NCBI GenBank assembly: GCA_002914805.1
Contig: JXTB01000042.1
Location: 1,017,455-1,081,454 of the forward strand
DNA from: Parasponia andersonii
Taxonomy: Eukaryota; Streptophyta; Magnoliopsida; Rosales; Cannabaceae
Direction: 5' to 3'
Length of the DNA: 64,000 nt
Each line of letters starts with the position of its first letter. Within the stretch, counting starts at the first letter, position 1. Shown here one piece after another: positions 34,664 to 46,929 of the stretch. The notes beneath the pieces were generated by a model that saw only the letters and a list, made by a program, of their open reading frames with translations, was not told the origin of the DNA and made no database searches. The position numbers and the translations under genes are program-made.

Positions 34664-37120
34664 TAGGGGTGGCAATTCGTGTTACCGTGTCGTAATCGTG
34701 TCGTGTCGAGATACATATATAACGAGAATATACTAAATCTGAACACGACACATTTAATAATCGTGTCATCATGTATAAACCCGTACACGACCTGCTAAAT
34801 TAGCAGGTCACTCGTGACACGACATATTTAATACGATATTTCCACGGGTCATATTCAGGTCGTGTATAACCTATATTAACCTGTTTACCATCTAACCTAT
34901 TAAATGAATCAAATAACCTGTTAAAGTTAATTAGGTCCTATATAGGTTAACCTGTCACAATTATTAATCTATTAAGTTTAATAAGTTGACCTATTTTTAC
35001 ATTTCCAATATAACCTGATATAACCTAATTAACCTACTTCAGATTTCCAATAAAATGGAATTAACATAATTTCCATTTTCAATACAATAGAACCAATAAG
35101 ACCACAAGATATATAAGCAATCAAACGAAAAATATAGTCTAAATTCTCCAACACACATAACATAATATTGTCTCAACAATCTAAATAAATATAAAAATAA
35201 AGTTTCAACACGCATATAAGCTATGACATAACATAGTCTACAAGATCCAAACCAAAGTAGGAAACATACACATAAGTTCATAACATAAATAAACATGAGT
35301 CTCAATACACTGACAAACATGACATATGACAAATATAAGTCTCATCACATAAAATGAAATAAGCAATAACTTCAAACTCCAACAAAATTTGAGCAAGTTG
35401 TTGAGGATAGCTCCTCTTCATTTATGCTAATCTTGAAGACATCTTGAGTAACATCATCTAAGTCATCTTCAAATTTATCTGCATCAAATAGTCAAACAAA
35501 ATAATAAAATTAGCATAGGCAAACTAATAAAAATATTAAATTTTGGAAAGAAAAAAAATGAGATAATAATTTAACCATTATCTCCATGTGTCCAATCTCT
35601 TAAGTAAATAATTACCTCCACTGTATTATGTTTAAGTGAGGTATGATATTGATCAAGCACACGCCCTCCCACACTAAATGAAGCTTCAGAAACAACAGTA
35701 GAAACATGAATGCTCAAGATGTCACGAGCCATAGTAGCAAGTTCTGGATAACAAAATTGATTAGACTTCCAAAAAACTAGGACGTCTAACTTTATATTCT
35801 GAGCCATCCTTGGCTCATCTAAGTAGAGCTTCAATTGAGATTTTTGCATGGACTTGCTCAATTCGTCACTCGACATATCATCAAATTCCTATATCACAAA
35901 ATATTGAACATACATTAAAAACAAAGAAAGAATAAATAGATAAAATACACTTAAAGAATAATGCTAAGAAAACATTACCTTAAATACTCCCATTGTAGTA
36001 TCAATATTATCCATTGAAGGCATAGTATTAGTATTTTGCCTTTGTAGAGGAGTAGATGTTGAAAGTTGAGTAGATTTTGACTTATATTCCTCAAACAAAG
36101 ATTCTAGTTTCTTCTTAACATGAAAATACTCAAGAGAATCTTCTCCATAAGCTTTTTTGTAGCAAAAATGAATACAATTTAGCTTATATCGAGGATCTAG
36201 AATAACCGCTATAGCTAAAGTTGTACTAAATTCAAACCAATATTTATCAAATTTTGTCAACATCTTATTTGCTATAGCTTTTAGGTATTCATCTTCCCCC
36301 TTTTTATTTTTCTTTAATGCCACATAATACATATAGATTACAGGAAAATACAAGTTAGCAATGGGGTACTTACTGCTAGAAATTATAAGAGTAGCATCAT
36401 AAAATACCTTCAAAAATGAACTAATTTTCTCCACTTTCTCCCATTCTTCCCTTGAAGGGCAATTCTTATAGTTTGAATCACTTAATTCCATATGTTGAAA
36501 GGCCCTATGATAGAATAGTGCACTTTGAAGCATAAGGTAAGTAGAATTCTATCTAGTAGACACATCCTGACATAATCCTTTCCTAAAACCATCTGATACT
36601 AAGCTCACACATTCTAAAAATTTCTGTTTTCTAACTTGAGATCCCTTGACATATTTAACACTCTCTCTAATTTTAACAATGGATGGATCAATTTGTTTCA
36701 ACCCCTCTTGGACAATTAAGTTAAGTATATGAGCACAGCAGCGCATATGAAAATGTTCACCATTGCACACAAGTAGCACTTTAAGATTTAATTGGTATTG
36801 CAACATCTCAACAGAAATATCATTGGACGTAGTATTATCTAAAATAATACTAAATACTTTGCTCTCAAGTCCCCATTCACATAATAAGCCATGTAGTTTT
36901 TCAGATAATGCTAAACCACTATGTGGAGGAGGCATAAAGGTAAAACTCAACACTTTTTTTTGCGAACTCTTCTACAACAAGATTTTGACCTGTTATTTAA
37001 TTGTGCCTAATCGGGTTTAACTTGTTTTAACTTTTATTTGTTTAAGCCAAATCTAAATCCGCTAAGTTTGTGTCATTTTCGACTCGTATTATCATGTCGT
37101 GACCTGAATTGTCACCCCTA
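34664..37120 (-). mobile_element. hAT DNA transposon, 2457 bp, perfect 8-bp target duplication
   Basis: Terminal inverted repeats TAGGGGTGGCAATTC (34664) and TAGGGGTGACAATTC (reverse complement ending 37120) bound the element. A perfect 8-bp duplication CCTTGTAC lies at 34656-34663 and 37121-37128. Subterminal CGTGTCG motifs repeat near the left end, as in many plant hAT elements. It encodes the C-terminal two thirds of a transposase on the minus strand. The unmutated target duplication suggests a fairly recent insertion. It cannot move by itself, because the DNA-binding part of the transposase is missing. Confidence 0.93.
35571..36953 (-). pseudogene. hAT transposase, N-terminally truncated, one internal stop
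   Basis: The frame enters at about 36953 with LSFTFMPPPHSG and DNTTSND, then FHMRCCAHILNLIVQEGLK, the conserved RNase-H-like core blocks of RICESLEEPER/DAYSLEEPER-type hAT proteins. A TAG at 36549-36551 sits where the family has the Trp of DVSTRW. The same frame continues (NSTYLMLQSALFYHRAF) to 35979. A 90-bp GT-AG intron (35978-35889) fits the frame on both sides. The last exon (35888-35571) carries the hAT dimerisation domain (FWKSNQFCYPELATMARDIL, then STVVSEASFSVGGRVLD). No BED zinc finger or first catalytic block is found in the 170 bp left before the element's end, so the 5' half has been lost. Confidence 0.9.
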
Positions 37121-37128
37121 CCTTGTAC

Positions 37129-37440
37129 CTTAGATAAAAATGACCATAAATATTTTATATAAGCTGAAATATAGAGATAACATATATTAGTTATGAAAAA
37201 TAGACACAAAATGTAGTTTCTCAAAATTTTTAAGGCTAAACCCGAAAAAAAAAAGGAAAAGAAAAAAAATTTTATTTAGTGCCCTTCTTAGGGGAAAACT
37301 GCTATTTTATTAACTCAAATCAGCAGTACAATCGAAGAAAAATAAAGGACATGAGATAGAATAACAAAATCTATAATTAATTAATTAATTAAAATCACTT
37401 AATAATAAGTTAATACGTGAATATTATGATGTTAAGACAT
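37129..37440. other. non-coding
   Basis: AT- and purine-rich sequence. No gene or element recognised. Confidence 0.55.
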
Positions 37441-37610
37441 TATTAGTGTTCATAATATTTTTTCATCAAATATTTAACATCGGCTAGAACTAAAGCAACG
37501 TCTGCACGCTGGGAAGAATTATTTAAAGCTTGAATAGCATTAGAAGTGTCACTCCCCAAAACCAAACTCTAGACCTCAGTTTGTTGAGCAACTTCGAGAA
37601 CTAGTATTTT
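37441..37610 (-). pseudogene. LINE-type RNase H-like (RVT_3) fragment
   Basis: On the minus strand LGSDTSNAIQALNNSSQ, then ADVALVLADVKYLM, resembles the second half of the RNase H-like domain found at the C-terminus of plant non-LTR retroelements and related host families (the ESD-x-NAI-x-AL block). One stop lies a few codons upstream of the motif. Only about 50 residues can be followed, so it is a remnant with no flanking reverse transcriptase. Confidence 0.55.
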
Positions 37611-38283
37611 ACTTCAGTTTTAAATACTTGCGATTGAGATATGAAAGTAAAATCATATTTTATAATTCCATTAACATAATAATATTTTATAAAAAAATTG
37701 AAGGAAGATCAAATTCAAAATATAGAATTCGGAGAATAACAAGAAATGAATTAAAATGTTATAGTTGGGATTTTGGCACTATTGACTATAGATGTTGCTT
37801 AAATATATAGCATGAAGCACCAGTATCTATACATTGGAGCTTTGCGTATGTGGTAATGAAAAAATTCTGAATTTGAGTGACGTACATTTTTATTATATAT
37901 ACATGCCCTTAATTTTTAATCTGATATTCTTACATCAAACTGCGTATATATATATAGCTAATCTCTAGATTAGTCTAGATCTGATCGTGCATTTGTCTCG
38001 AGAAAATATATAATGTTGGGTTATTTCGATCTATTGTCTTTGGGAGGAAAGAAAAATCTTGCATGTCGTTTTCTGTCAGTTTTGAAAATGTCACGAACAC
38101 AATATATAATCAACGCAAATATTTCGTATCTATTTATCACAATATTGTTTTTCTATTTTTAACACATCAACAAGAAATTTAAAATGGTTACCTCCGAAAT
38201 GGCATTGTATTTTTGGCTGTGTCAATATTGTCAAATAAAAAAAAATGCGGATAAACAGCAAGGACATGTGATAGGAGGATGGT
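37611..38283. other. non-coding, AT-rich
   Basis: No gene, repeat or element recognised. Confidence 0.55.
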
Positions 38284-38396
38284 AGAGGTGTCAAAATGGT
38301 CCTATCTCGCCCAAAGCAGGCTTGCAAGGATGAACAGGTTGGCCCATCCAAAATTTTAAAGGTGGAGCCTAATTTGACCGATACGATATAGCTGAT
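38284..38396 (+). mobile_element. left end of a hAT-type MITE, cut off by element E
   Basis: TAGAGGTGTCAAAATGG at 38284 resembles the terminal repeat of the hAT MITE at 62321 (TAGAGATGTCAAATGGG), and GCCC/CCCATCC-type motifs follow. About 113 bp remain before the Gypsy LTR at 38397. A matching right end is not found after 43388. Confidence 0.4.
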
Positions 38397-38825
38397 TGCT
38401 AGATTTCATTCTAACGAGAATAGAAATAAATATTCTCAAAGAGAATTTAAAAGAGAAAACTAAGATGTGATTGAAGATTGGATGATTATAACTTTTGCTA
38501 ACGAAGGATATTTATACAAGTTTAGGATTAATTTAAACTATTTAATAAAATAATTCTAAGAAACTTACAACCATATACTTAGCACTTATCAACCAAACAC
38601 ACTTAAATAAATAAATTGTTCACTTAAGACACTTTAATTGAATAAATTATTTACTTAACATACTTCAAATAAATAAGCTAAATAACTTAATACATTTCAA
38701 ATAAATAAGTCTATAATACTTAACATACAAAAATATTCTACCAACCAATGGAATGTTCATTAGATTAGGTTTTGAAATTTTGGGCCTTGGCTTTGGGTCA
38801 TTGATGTTTATGGGCTGCTGCATCA
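38397..38825 (-). repeat. 3' LTR of Gypsy element E (429 bp)
   Basis: Aligns with 42975-43388, including AAAATATTCTACCAA, GGAATGTTCATTA and GGGCTGCTGC. It is flanked inside by the purine tract (CAAGTGGGGGAGAGC on the minus strand). Confidence 0.85.
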
Positions 38826-38859
38826 GCTCTCCCCCACTTGAAAAAAAAAACTCGTCCTC

Positions 38860-41300
38860 GAATTGCTCATGGTATGACTTCCGGTCTATAGTACTCGTAT
38901 AGGTCTTGAACATTGAAGATCTTAGAAATTATGTAACTATTTAGTAGATCAATGACATACGCATTATCATTAATCTTTTGAATGATGAGAAATGGGCCAA
39001 TTTTTTTTGCTTGAGTTTATTGTATTTTTCTACTGGAAGTCTTAATTTACGTAAATGGACCATTATAAAATCGCTCTCTTTGAAAGTTTTGGGATTACCG
39101 CAAATCTTCCCAAGGCACATCAGGAATAGGAAGTGGCATGTACACCTAATGTTTTGAGCTTGTCCCTTTGTAGTTTGGCATATATGCTTAACAATTTCTC
39201 GACATTACGCTTAAGATGTGGCCAAAAGTATCGAGCTTCCACTAATGAAATAGTTTTGTCTCACCCTATGTGTCCTCCTAACCCTCCTACGTGTAGCTCC
39301 TGAATGATGTGTTCTCTGAGAGATCCTCGTAGAATATATAAACGACTTTCAAAGAATAGAAAACTATCATGTATCTAATGTTTATTTGTAACTCTACTAA
39401 TACACTTCTCCTATTTTTCCTTGAAATCTTCTTCTTTAGCATATAAGTCTTTTAAATAATCAAAATCGATTATTTTTTTTTAAACAACAGTCAGTAGTAT
39501 AACTCGATGACTCAATGCATCAGCAACCTTATTTAATTATCCTGAATTATGCCTAAGAGAGAAAGTGAACTTCTAGATGTGGGCAATCTATTGAGCGTGC
39601 ATTCGATTTGGTTTAGAAGAGTTGTTGAGGTACTTAAGAGCTTAATAATCCGTATTGATGATGAATTCTTTCTGCACTAGATACGGCTCCCATTGTTGTA
39701 ATGTAGTAATAATCACATATAATTCTTGTTCATACATTGACCACTTCTTTCTAGCTTCATTGAGCTTTTCACTAAAGAAAGCTATCAACTTCATATCTTG
39801 AGATAGAAGAACTCTAGCTCTTACGCTAGAAGCATCACAGTCGACCTTGAAATTCTCATCAAAGTCAGGAAGCGCAAGGACTAGTGCATTTATAAGTTTT
39901 TCCTTCAAGATAGCAAAACTCTGTTTCGCTTCTTCTGTTCAAAAGAATTATTTTTACTTCAAACAGTCGGTGAGCGGTGCGGTTATAATACTAAAGTTTC
40001 TCACAAATCGTCGATAGAACATTGTAAGACCATAAAACTTCAAACTTTTGTAATGGTCTTCGGTATTGGCCATTCTTAGATAGCATTTACCTTATTTTGA
40101 TCGACTTTAATTCCTTCAGAACTTACAATAAAGCCCAAGAAGACTAAGCTATCAATTATGAAGCTACATTTTGTTAGGTTGACATACAACTAATTCTTAC
40201 AAAGTGTATTAAAAACTTCGGTCAAATGTTGTAGATACTCTTTCTCATTTTGAATATAGACCAAAATATCATCAAAATAAATAACGACAAATCTTCCAAT
40301 GAAGAGTTGGAATACCTGACTCAGGGCATTAGATAGATCGAACGACATAACTAACCACTCGTACAATTCTTCATGTGTTTGAATGCAGTCTTCCATTCAT
40401 CTCTAGGATGAATACGGATCTGATGGTATCTGTTCTACAAATCAATCTTGGAAAAGAGCTTTAATCCTCCTAATCTATCAAGCATGTCATCCAATCGTGG
40501 GATAGGAAATCGATATTGTACCGTAATCTTGTTGATGGCCTGACTATGAACTCACATCTTCTAACTTTCATCTTTCTTCAGAATTAGAAGTGCAAGTACA
40601 GCCATATAGCTTATACTTTCTCTAATTATCCCTTTTTTGAGGAGGTCTTAGACTTATGTTTGTAGGATATTATACTCCTTAGGACTCATGCGGTAGTGCG
40701 GTAGACTTGTTAGACTTGCTCCGAGAATAAGATCAATCTGGTGGTGAATATTTCATAGCGGTAAGCCAGAGAGTAACTCCTCAAGAATGATGTCTTCAAA
40801 TTTAGATAGTAATATTTGAACTTGCACAGGAATATTGGTAGGAGTATCTGCCGCTTTAGGTACAAAAAAAAGGTTGGTCCTGGTGGAGGTTGTTTGGTTA
40901 TTTTGTAGCTTCATAGGAGGTAGAGTAATCTTCATATTATTCTTATGGAAGCTATATGTGTTAGCTTTGCCATTATGCATAGTATTTATATCGAATTATC
41001 ATGGTCATCAAGCAACATATGACAATCATCCATATTAATAACATCATATAATACCTCATCTTTGTATTTACTGATAGAGAAAGGAACTAATATTATTGTG
41101 TCACCTTTGTTTCACTGACATCTTTGATCCAGCCAATGCGATATAGGGTAGAATATGGTTGGGTTGGTAGTTGTAACTTGTCCACCTTAGTCTTAGATAC
41201 TATGTTCTCGCTACTCCTACAATCAATGATAAGATCACACACTCGTTGTTCAACCATATAACGAGTCTTGAAGATATTGTGTCATTGCATATCTTCTTTA
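38860..41300 (-). pseudogene. Gypsy pol remnants of element E
   Basis: On the minus strand: protease-side sequence (about 41000-41300), RT (about 40000-40750) with WLVMSFDLSNALSQVFQ and YFDDILVY, RNase H (about 39640-39960) with FKVDCDASSVRARVLLSQD and WSMYEQELYVIITTLQ, and integrase end pieces (about 38860-39300). These are standard Gypsy pol parts. The region is strongly decayed. Confidence 0.85.
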
Positions 41301-41469
41301 TTTGATGTATACATCAATTATCTTACCATCAAGGAAATATCTTCATCTCTATAAATGACTTTCTTAGGTTCAACTTCATCTATGTACTCCTCATTCTCGA
41401 AATACGCTTTGTTTCCTTTGACGTCGTCATCATGTGTGGTTAGATTAACTGGTCTATTCTGATGACATT

Positions 41470-42520
41470 GATTTGAATAGTGACATGTTTGTCCACATCG
41501 ATAACATTTATTATCTCTTATGACTGTATAAGGGTTGTTAGTATTGTTGTTAGTTATTTCTCTTTGCGGTCAAGCAGTTGGTTAGTTGTGAGAAGGAGTT
41601 GGTCTTACTGCTTCATCGTGTGGTCTTTCTCTGATCTTCCCTTTCCTCAAATTAGATTTTTGTGGTGATGTAGAGAATTGAAAAGTTGTTGAATTACAAT
41701 TTGCTCTTTTGTTGAGCTGAGTTTCAATTTTCAAAGCGAGTTGAATTACACTAGACTAAGTATTATGAGATTGTTTGAATACCTCTTCTTGTATGTTTTC
41801 ATGAAGTCCATTAATGAATCTAGAAATCTTTTGACTTTCGGATTCGTAAATGTCCACTAGGGTAGCTAGTCTATGAAATTTGGTTACATATTCTTGTATT
41901 ATCCAGTATACTTGTCGCCAATTTTGATATCGATTAAAAAGTACTTGTTCGTAATCTGGAGGTAGGAAATGCTCGATCATCAATTATTTCGTTTGCCGCC
42001 AAGTGTGAACTTTGTTTCTCTCTTGTTGAATACGTGTCGCTTGTAATTGATCCCACCAAGCTAACGAGCCTTCTTTGAGTGGATAAGTCACCAATTTGAC
42101 TTTCATGTGTTTTGGAGTACTCTAATAATCAAAGAGCTTTTCTACTTTAGCTAGCTAATAAAGGAATTCTTCAATAATGAATAGACCATTAAATTGTGGA
42201 ATCTTAATCTTCATGCGATAGTCATTTTGCCGAAGTTTTTGGTTGTTTTCAAGTGTGGCTGGTCCTTCATCGTCTTCATTAGAATATTCATCTTGAAAAA
42301 GTTGATTTCGATGCCGCCTTAAATTGGAAGATGATCAATTTCGTCACGTCTTTGTCATTCATAATTGTTGTTTCATCTCCCAAGAAAGTGTTGAGTCAAA
42401 TTTGTAAGTATTGTCTCTAGATTCTGTAATCTTCTATCAAGTGCATCCACTGACTTTTTTGTTGCGAACTCTTCTACAGCAGGATTTTGTTGGCTAGACT
42501 CTTCGTCCGACATCTTTTTT
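41470..42520 (-). pseudogene. Gypsy gag region of element E
   Basis: The retrotransposon gag domain is visible at about 41756-42250 on the minus strand (PPDYEQVLFNRYQNWRQ; YVTKFHRLATLVDI). A CCHC knuckle, CYRCGQTCHYSNQC, lies at about 41470-41512. It is decayed. Confidence 0.82.
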
Positions 42521-42974
42521 TTTTTGCTTTTATAAGAAAGAAAATAGTACAAAATTTTAAAAGTAAAGAAATTTTTTTTTTACTTTTATTTTTTTTTGCT
42601 TTTATATAAGAAAAATAGTACAAACTCTTTAAGTAAAGAAAAATAGAACTATTAAAAATCTAAATAGTAAGAAAAAATAAAGCTGACAAAAATATATATA
42701 TTACCTTGTTAAAGGAACGAAGGAAATTCTCTACGAAAGAAACCTTGATATACGCCTCTTGTATTTATTTTTTTTGAAACAAAGATAGTGTATGGAAGAG
42801 TTATATGTGTATCTGTGGTAAATAATAGTTGTAGGAAGGTGATGGTAAGGATTAGATAACAAATGTGATGATGAAATAAAGATTTTTTTTTAATAAAAAT
42901 AGTGTAGAGTGACAGTAACAGGAAAGTTCCGTTTGATACAGAGGTAAGCTCTGGTATCAATTAACGTAACGAAT

Positions 42975-43388
42975 TGCTAGATTTCGCTCTAACTTGTGTT
43001 CTCGTAATGAGTTTGAAGATTAGATGATTACTACTCTTGTCAATGAATGCTATTTATACAAGTTTATAATTAATCTAAACTATCCAATAAAATAATTCTA
43101 AAAAACTTACAACTATACACATAACACCTACTAACCAAACATATTAAATAAATAAATTGTTCACCTAATATACTTTAAATAGATAAATTGTTCACCTAAA
43201 ATATTTTAAATAAACAAACTAAATAATCTAACATATTTTAAATAAATAAATCTAAAATAACTAACACATAAAAATATTCTACCAATCAATAGAATGTTCA
43301 TTAAATTGGATTTTGAAATTTGAAATTTGGAGGCTTAATTTTAGATAGACACACATTGGTATTTGATCGTGGGCTGCTGCGTCCGTCA
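42975..43388 (-). repeat. 5' LTR of Gypsy element E (414 bp)
   Basis: Aligns with 38397-38825. It contains duplicated AAATTGTTCACCTAA blocks about 34 bp apart (near 43157 and 43191). Confidence 0.83.
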
Positions 43389-43399
43389 GTTGTGGCAAG

Positions 43400-43720
43400 T
43401 GAATATTTTTATCATCATCTTTCATTTAATTTTACTTTTGAAGCTGCGCTTTTTGCGGTGATGGAGGGTGTTGAGTTGGCCTGGAAATAAAGTTACTTTA
43501 GCATTTGGATTGAGTCTGACTCCACTTATATGGTCAATTTACTTGAGAATAGGCAAGGTTTGGTCCCTTGGAAAGTTTGTATTAAACGAGGCATGTGTTT
43601 GTCTCCTCTAGCCTCGATGAATGTTAGGTTCTTTCATTAAAGAAATGGTGCTACTGATAGATTGGTTGCCTTTGGATTGCACTCCTTACCAAGATTTTTT
43701 AGCACTTTACCCCTTATTTT
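43400..43720 (+). pseudogene. LINE-type RNase H-like (RVT_3) fragment
   Basis: The plus strand reads FEAALFAVMEGVELAWK, then IWIESDSTYMVNLL, VPWKVCIKR and RNGATDRLVAFGL. This is the pattern of the RNase H-like domain at the end of plant LINE polyproteins (E-AELRA, ESDS, H-REGN-AADRLA). Two in-frame stops interrupt it. It begins right beside the right LTR of element E, which may have inserted into this LINE remnant. Confidence 0.65.
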
Positions 43721-44641
43721 TGTTTATTATTCCTTTCTATTGTTTTCACTATTATTGTTCACCTCTTTGTAGCCCCCTTTATGTTATTAATTTTTTCTTG
43801 GTCTTTATTTAGTATTATTTTTTTATATCTTTCAATTTTTTTGACAACTGTCTTTTTATTGACAAGTATTTTCTTTTTCCCGTTCCTATTGTTTTATAAC
43901 CCGTATATATCCTCATTTGTTTTAATTGGTTTTATATTCGCCTTTTCTTTCTGCTTCTTTTTTTTTTTTTTTCCCCTAATGCTTATCACGGCAGCAACTA
44001 CACTTCTCAATTATTATTTTCTATTTAATAAAATAATGTTCTTCCCGTCGACCATCATAAATATGTTTTCGTTGGATTAAGTGCTTTCTCAATTAATTAG
44101 CTCAATCGGGCTGGGTGAGTCGTGAGAAGTGACCATTAGGTAAGAAATTCAACCTTTTACGGCGGATGAATTATTATTTTAGTATTAAATAGAAATTATT
44201 AATTAAACTTCACTTAAAAAAAAGAAAAAAAATGTTTTATTTGTTAAATAATTAATCGGCCATACTAAAACTAACTTTTTGTAATACTCTACTCGATAAT
44301 ATACAACAAACGAAAACGTATATTTGTTTAATATTTCAACTCAAACAACATACCTAAAGTAAAATTTAGGGGGGAAAAATACAACTTTTGGCTTTTATAA
44401 CAGCACACGATCCTTAAGATTATGTTTAGTAAGAAGAAAAAGAGTGAGGGAAAAAAGGACGGTGACAGAAAAGTCAAGGAAAAATGACAAAATAAGTTAT
44501 TTGATAGAAAGAAAAAAGAGCGGGTAAAGGAAAAAATACAAGGAAAAGGGACGGAAAAATGGTAAGTGGGTCTCCTAATTTTGTTTTTAAATTGGAAAAA
44601 AAAAAGATAAGTTAGTTAATGAATAAGTTTAAGTTATTAAT
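43721..44641. other. non-coding, T-rich then purine-rich
   Basis: 43700-43980 is pyrimidine-rich on the plus strand, giving long hydrophobic but meaningless open frames. 44420-44560 is strongly purine-rich. No gene recognised. Sequence ends at an assembly gap. Confidence 0.55.
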
Positions 44642-45533
44642 NNNNNNNNNNNNNNNNNNNNNNNNNNNNNNNNNNNNNNNNNNNNNNNNNNNNNNNNNNN
44701 NNNNNNNNNNNNNNNNNNNNNNNNNNNNNNNNNNNNNNNNNNNNNNNNNNNNNNNNNNNNNNNNNNNNNNNNNNNNNNNNNNNNNNNNNNNNNNNNNNNN
44801 NNNNNNNNNNNNNNNNNNNNNNNNNNNNNNNNNNNNNNNNNNNNNNNNNNNNNNNNNNNNNNNNNNNNNNNNNNNNNNNNNNNNNNNNNNNNNNNNNNNN
44901 NNNNNNNNNNNNNNNNNNNNNNNNNNNNNNNNNNNNNNNNNNNNNNNNNNNNNNNNNNNNNNNNNNNNNNNNNNNNNNNNNNNNNNNNNNNNNNNNNNNN
45001 NNNNNNNNNNNNNNNNNNNNNNNNNNNNNNNNNNNNNNNNNNNNNNNNNNNNNNNNNNNNNNNNNNNNNNNNNNNNNNNNNNNNNNNNNNNNNNNNNNNN
45101 NNNNNNNNNNNNNNNNNNNNNNNNNNNNNNNNNNNNNNNNNNNNNNNNNNNNNNNNNNNNNNNNNNNNNNNNNNNNNNNNNNNNNNNNNNNNNNNNNNNN
45201 NNNNNNNNNNNNNNNNNNNNNNNNNNNNNNNNNNNNNNNNNNNNNNNNNNNNNNNNNNNNNNNNNNNNNNNNNNNNNNNNNNNNNNNNNNNNNNNNNNNN
45301 NNNNNNNNNNNNNNNNNNNNNNNNNNNNNNNNNNNNNNNNNNNNNNNNNNNNNNNNNNNNNNNNNNNNNNNNNNNNNNNNNNNNNNNNNNNNNNNNNNNN
45401 NNNNNNNNNNNNNNNNNNNNNNNNNNNNNNNNNNNNNNNNNNNNNNNNNNNNNNNNNNNNNNNNNNNNNNNNNNNNNNNNNNNNNNNNNNNNNNNNNNNN
45501 NNNNNNNNNNNNNNNNNNNNNNNNNNNNNNNNN
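44642..45533. other. assembly gap (892 N)
   Basis: An unbroken run of N. Any frame drawn across it is meaningless. Confidence 1.
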
Positions 45534-45866
45534 TATACTAAAAATAATGTATAATATTTTGTATGGAAGTTTTCTTAACTCATTTGTGTTGATTTTATTG
45601 TTTAAAATTATTCTAATTCATACTATAAACTGTTGAAAAGTTTGAGTAACTGAATGTTTTGATTCAGGAAAGAAATCTAGAAGTTTTATTTTCTGTTCCA
45701 ACATAACTGTGTTGATAGATCATATTGTCACACGTAGAAGAAATCAATAATTAATTTCTAGATCAGTTTTTTAAGTTTAGTAACAAATTTGGTTGATCTT
45801 GCAAGTCGTCTAATCAATATTAAATGCTTTTAAATATTGTCTTAAGAACTTTAACATAAAAGCTTG

Positions 45867-45912
<46 letters not shown>

Positions 45913-46400
45913 AAAAACCACTCAAGAGTAGCTTTAGGCAGAGACCACTTATTGTATTTTCACTTGTAAAAGAAAATTTTTTTTTTAGTCATATTTTATA
46001 CTTAGGAAGTGTCCTAGCCGTTTTAGTTACAGTACTTTAGAAGTGGTACTAATTGTCTTCGAGAAAAGATTGATTTCAAGTATTTGGATAGATTTCGGAA
46101 GAAAGAAGTCAAATTAAGACGAGTGGTGCTCACTAGATACATTAGTGAATGAGTAAATTCATATTGTGATAATTAAAAGATAGAATCTTTTTATTGTATA
46201 AATCAAATTGGTATTTGTTTTCATTCAAGCTTTACTAATAGTGTTTATTCTCTGTGCGTAGCCCCTTGGATGTAGGTTATGTGGGAATAACTGAATCAAA
46301 TAAAAATATTTTGTGTCATTTTTACTATTTCCGCACTAGCACCTCAAGAAATTAATTAGAAAATTTATTTTATTCAGTAATACCTTAATATCTGATTAAT
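45534..46400 (+). repeat. possible Copia-type LTR remnant, with CT microsatellite
   Basis: The end of this stretch (about 46245-46335) reads CTGTGCGTAGCCCC, TGGATGTAGGT, then ATTTTGTGTCATTTTTACT and TTCCGCA. I know this wording from U5 ends of plant Copia LTRs (GTGTGTAGCCCCGTGGACGTAGG type). A CT run of about 40 bp sits at 45874-45911. The left end would lie in the gap, so neither edge can be set. Confidence 0.35.
45874..45911. repeat. CT dinucleotide microsatellite
   Basis: A pure CT run of about 19 units. Confidence 0.95.
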
Positions 46401-46538
46401 GGAGCTAACAATAAAAAAGAAAAATTTACAAACTTCAAATAACATTATTCGCAATCAGACGACCACTGTATACGAAAAAAATAAAAAGCATACAAAAAAA
46501 ATAGAAATAAACGTAAGCGTAAATGCAACTACGAAGCC

Positions 46539-46620
46539 ACTTCAGGGTGGGGGCGGCGGCCCCCCCTTAGTTTTTTAAAAATTATATTTTTTTATCTCTA
46601 TTTTATCTTAAAATTATTTT
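46539..46620. mobile_element. GC-rich terminus resembling a hAT (TTF-type) transposon end
   Basis: CTTCAGGGTGGGGGCGGCGG, followed by CCCCCCC and then TTAGTTTTTTAAAAATT, stands out in AT-rich DNA. It resembles the CAGGGGCGGA...GGCCCCCCTAAATTTTTAAAA ends of a common plant hAT group. The opposite end was not found, so this is a remnant at best. Confidence 0.3.
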
Positions 46621-46929
46621 ATCCTTAATTTATCTCCTTAATTTTTGTAATTATAGTTTTTACGCTTTTTTTTTTATAAAAAATTCAACAAGGCCCCTAA
46701 TATATCCTACTAATTTTTTTTTTTAAATTTCTGAACTTTCCTTACTATTTTGAAGTACTGAATTTTTTCTTTACTTTGGATAATTTTTATTTAGACTCAT
46801 TTGAAATACCCTTTTTTTTAATTCTATAGTGGTCTATATTGACTAATATATTTCAAAATTAGCTAAAAAAATTTTTAGTATATACCCTTCGTAAAAACAT
46901 TTTCTGACTCTCTCAATGCATAAATAATT

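Larger units (their letters stand above)
38397..43388 (-). mobile_element. Ty3/Gypsy retrotransposon, chromovirus-like (element E), broken
   Basis: Related LTRs at 38397-38825 and 42975-43388 share a TGCTAGATTTC edge and a GGGCTGCTGC edge. Minus-strand order is 5' LTR (right), gag with knuckle, protease, RT (YFDDILVY at about 40256-40279), RNase H (about 39640-39960), integrase parts (about 38860-39300), and a purine tract (38826-38840) next to the left LTR. A GATACCAGAGC primer-site-like sequence lies near 42945-42958. The gag opening and the RT wording fit CRM/Reina-type chromoviruses. It carries many breaks (more than twenty), and the LTRs differ at well over one site in ten, so it is old. 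No target duplication is seen. Confidence 0.88.

Noticed and set aside
43621-44080. Two overlapping hydrophobic frames
   Set aside because: Pyrimidine-rich DNA gives Phe/Leu/Ser/Ile runs in any frame. No signal peptide context, homology or promoter.
44619-45554. Apparent 311-codon frame
   Set aside because: It is an artefact of the N gap.
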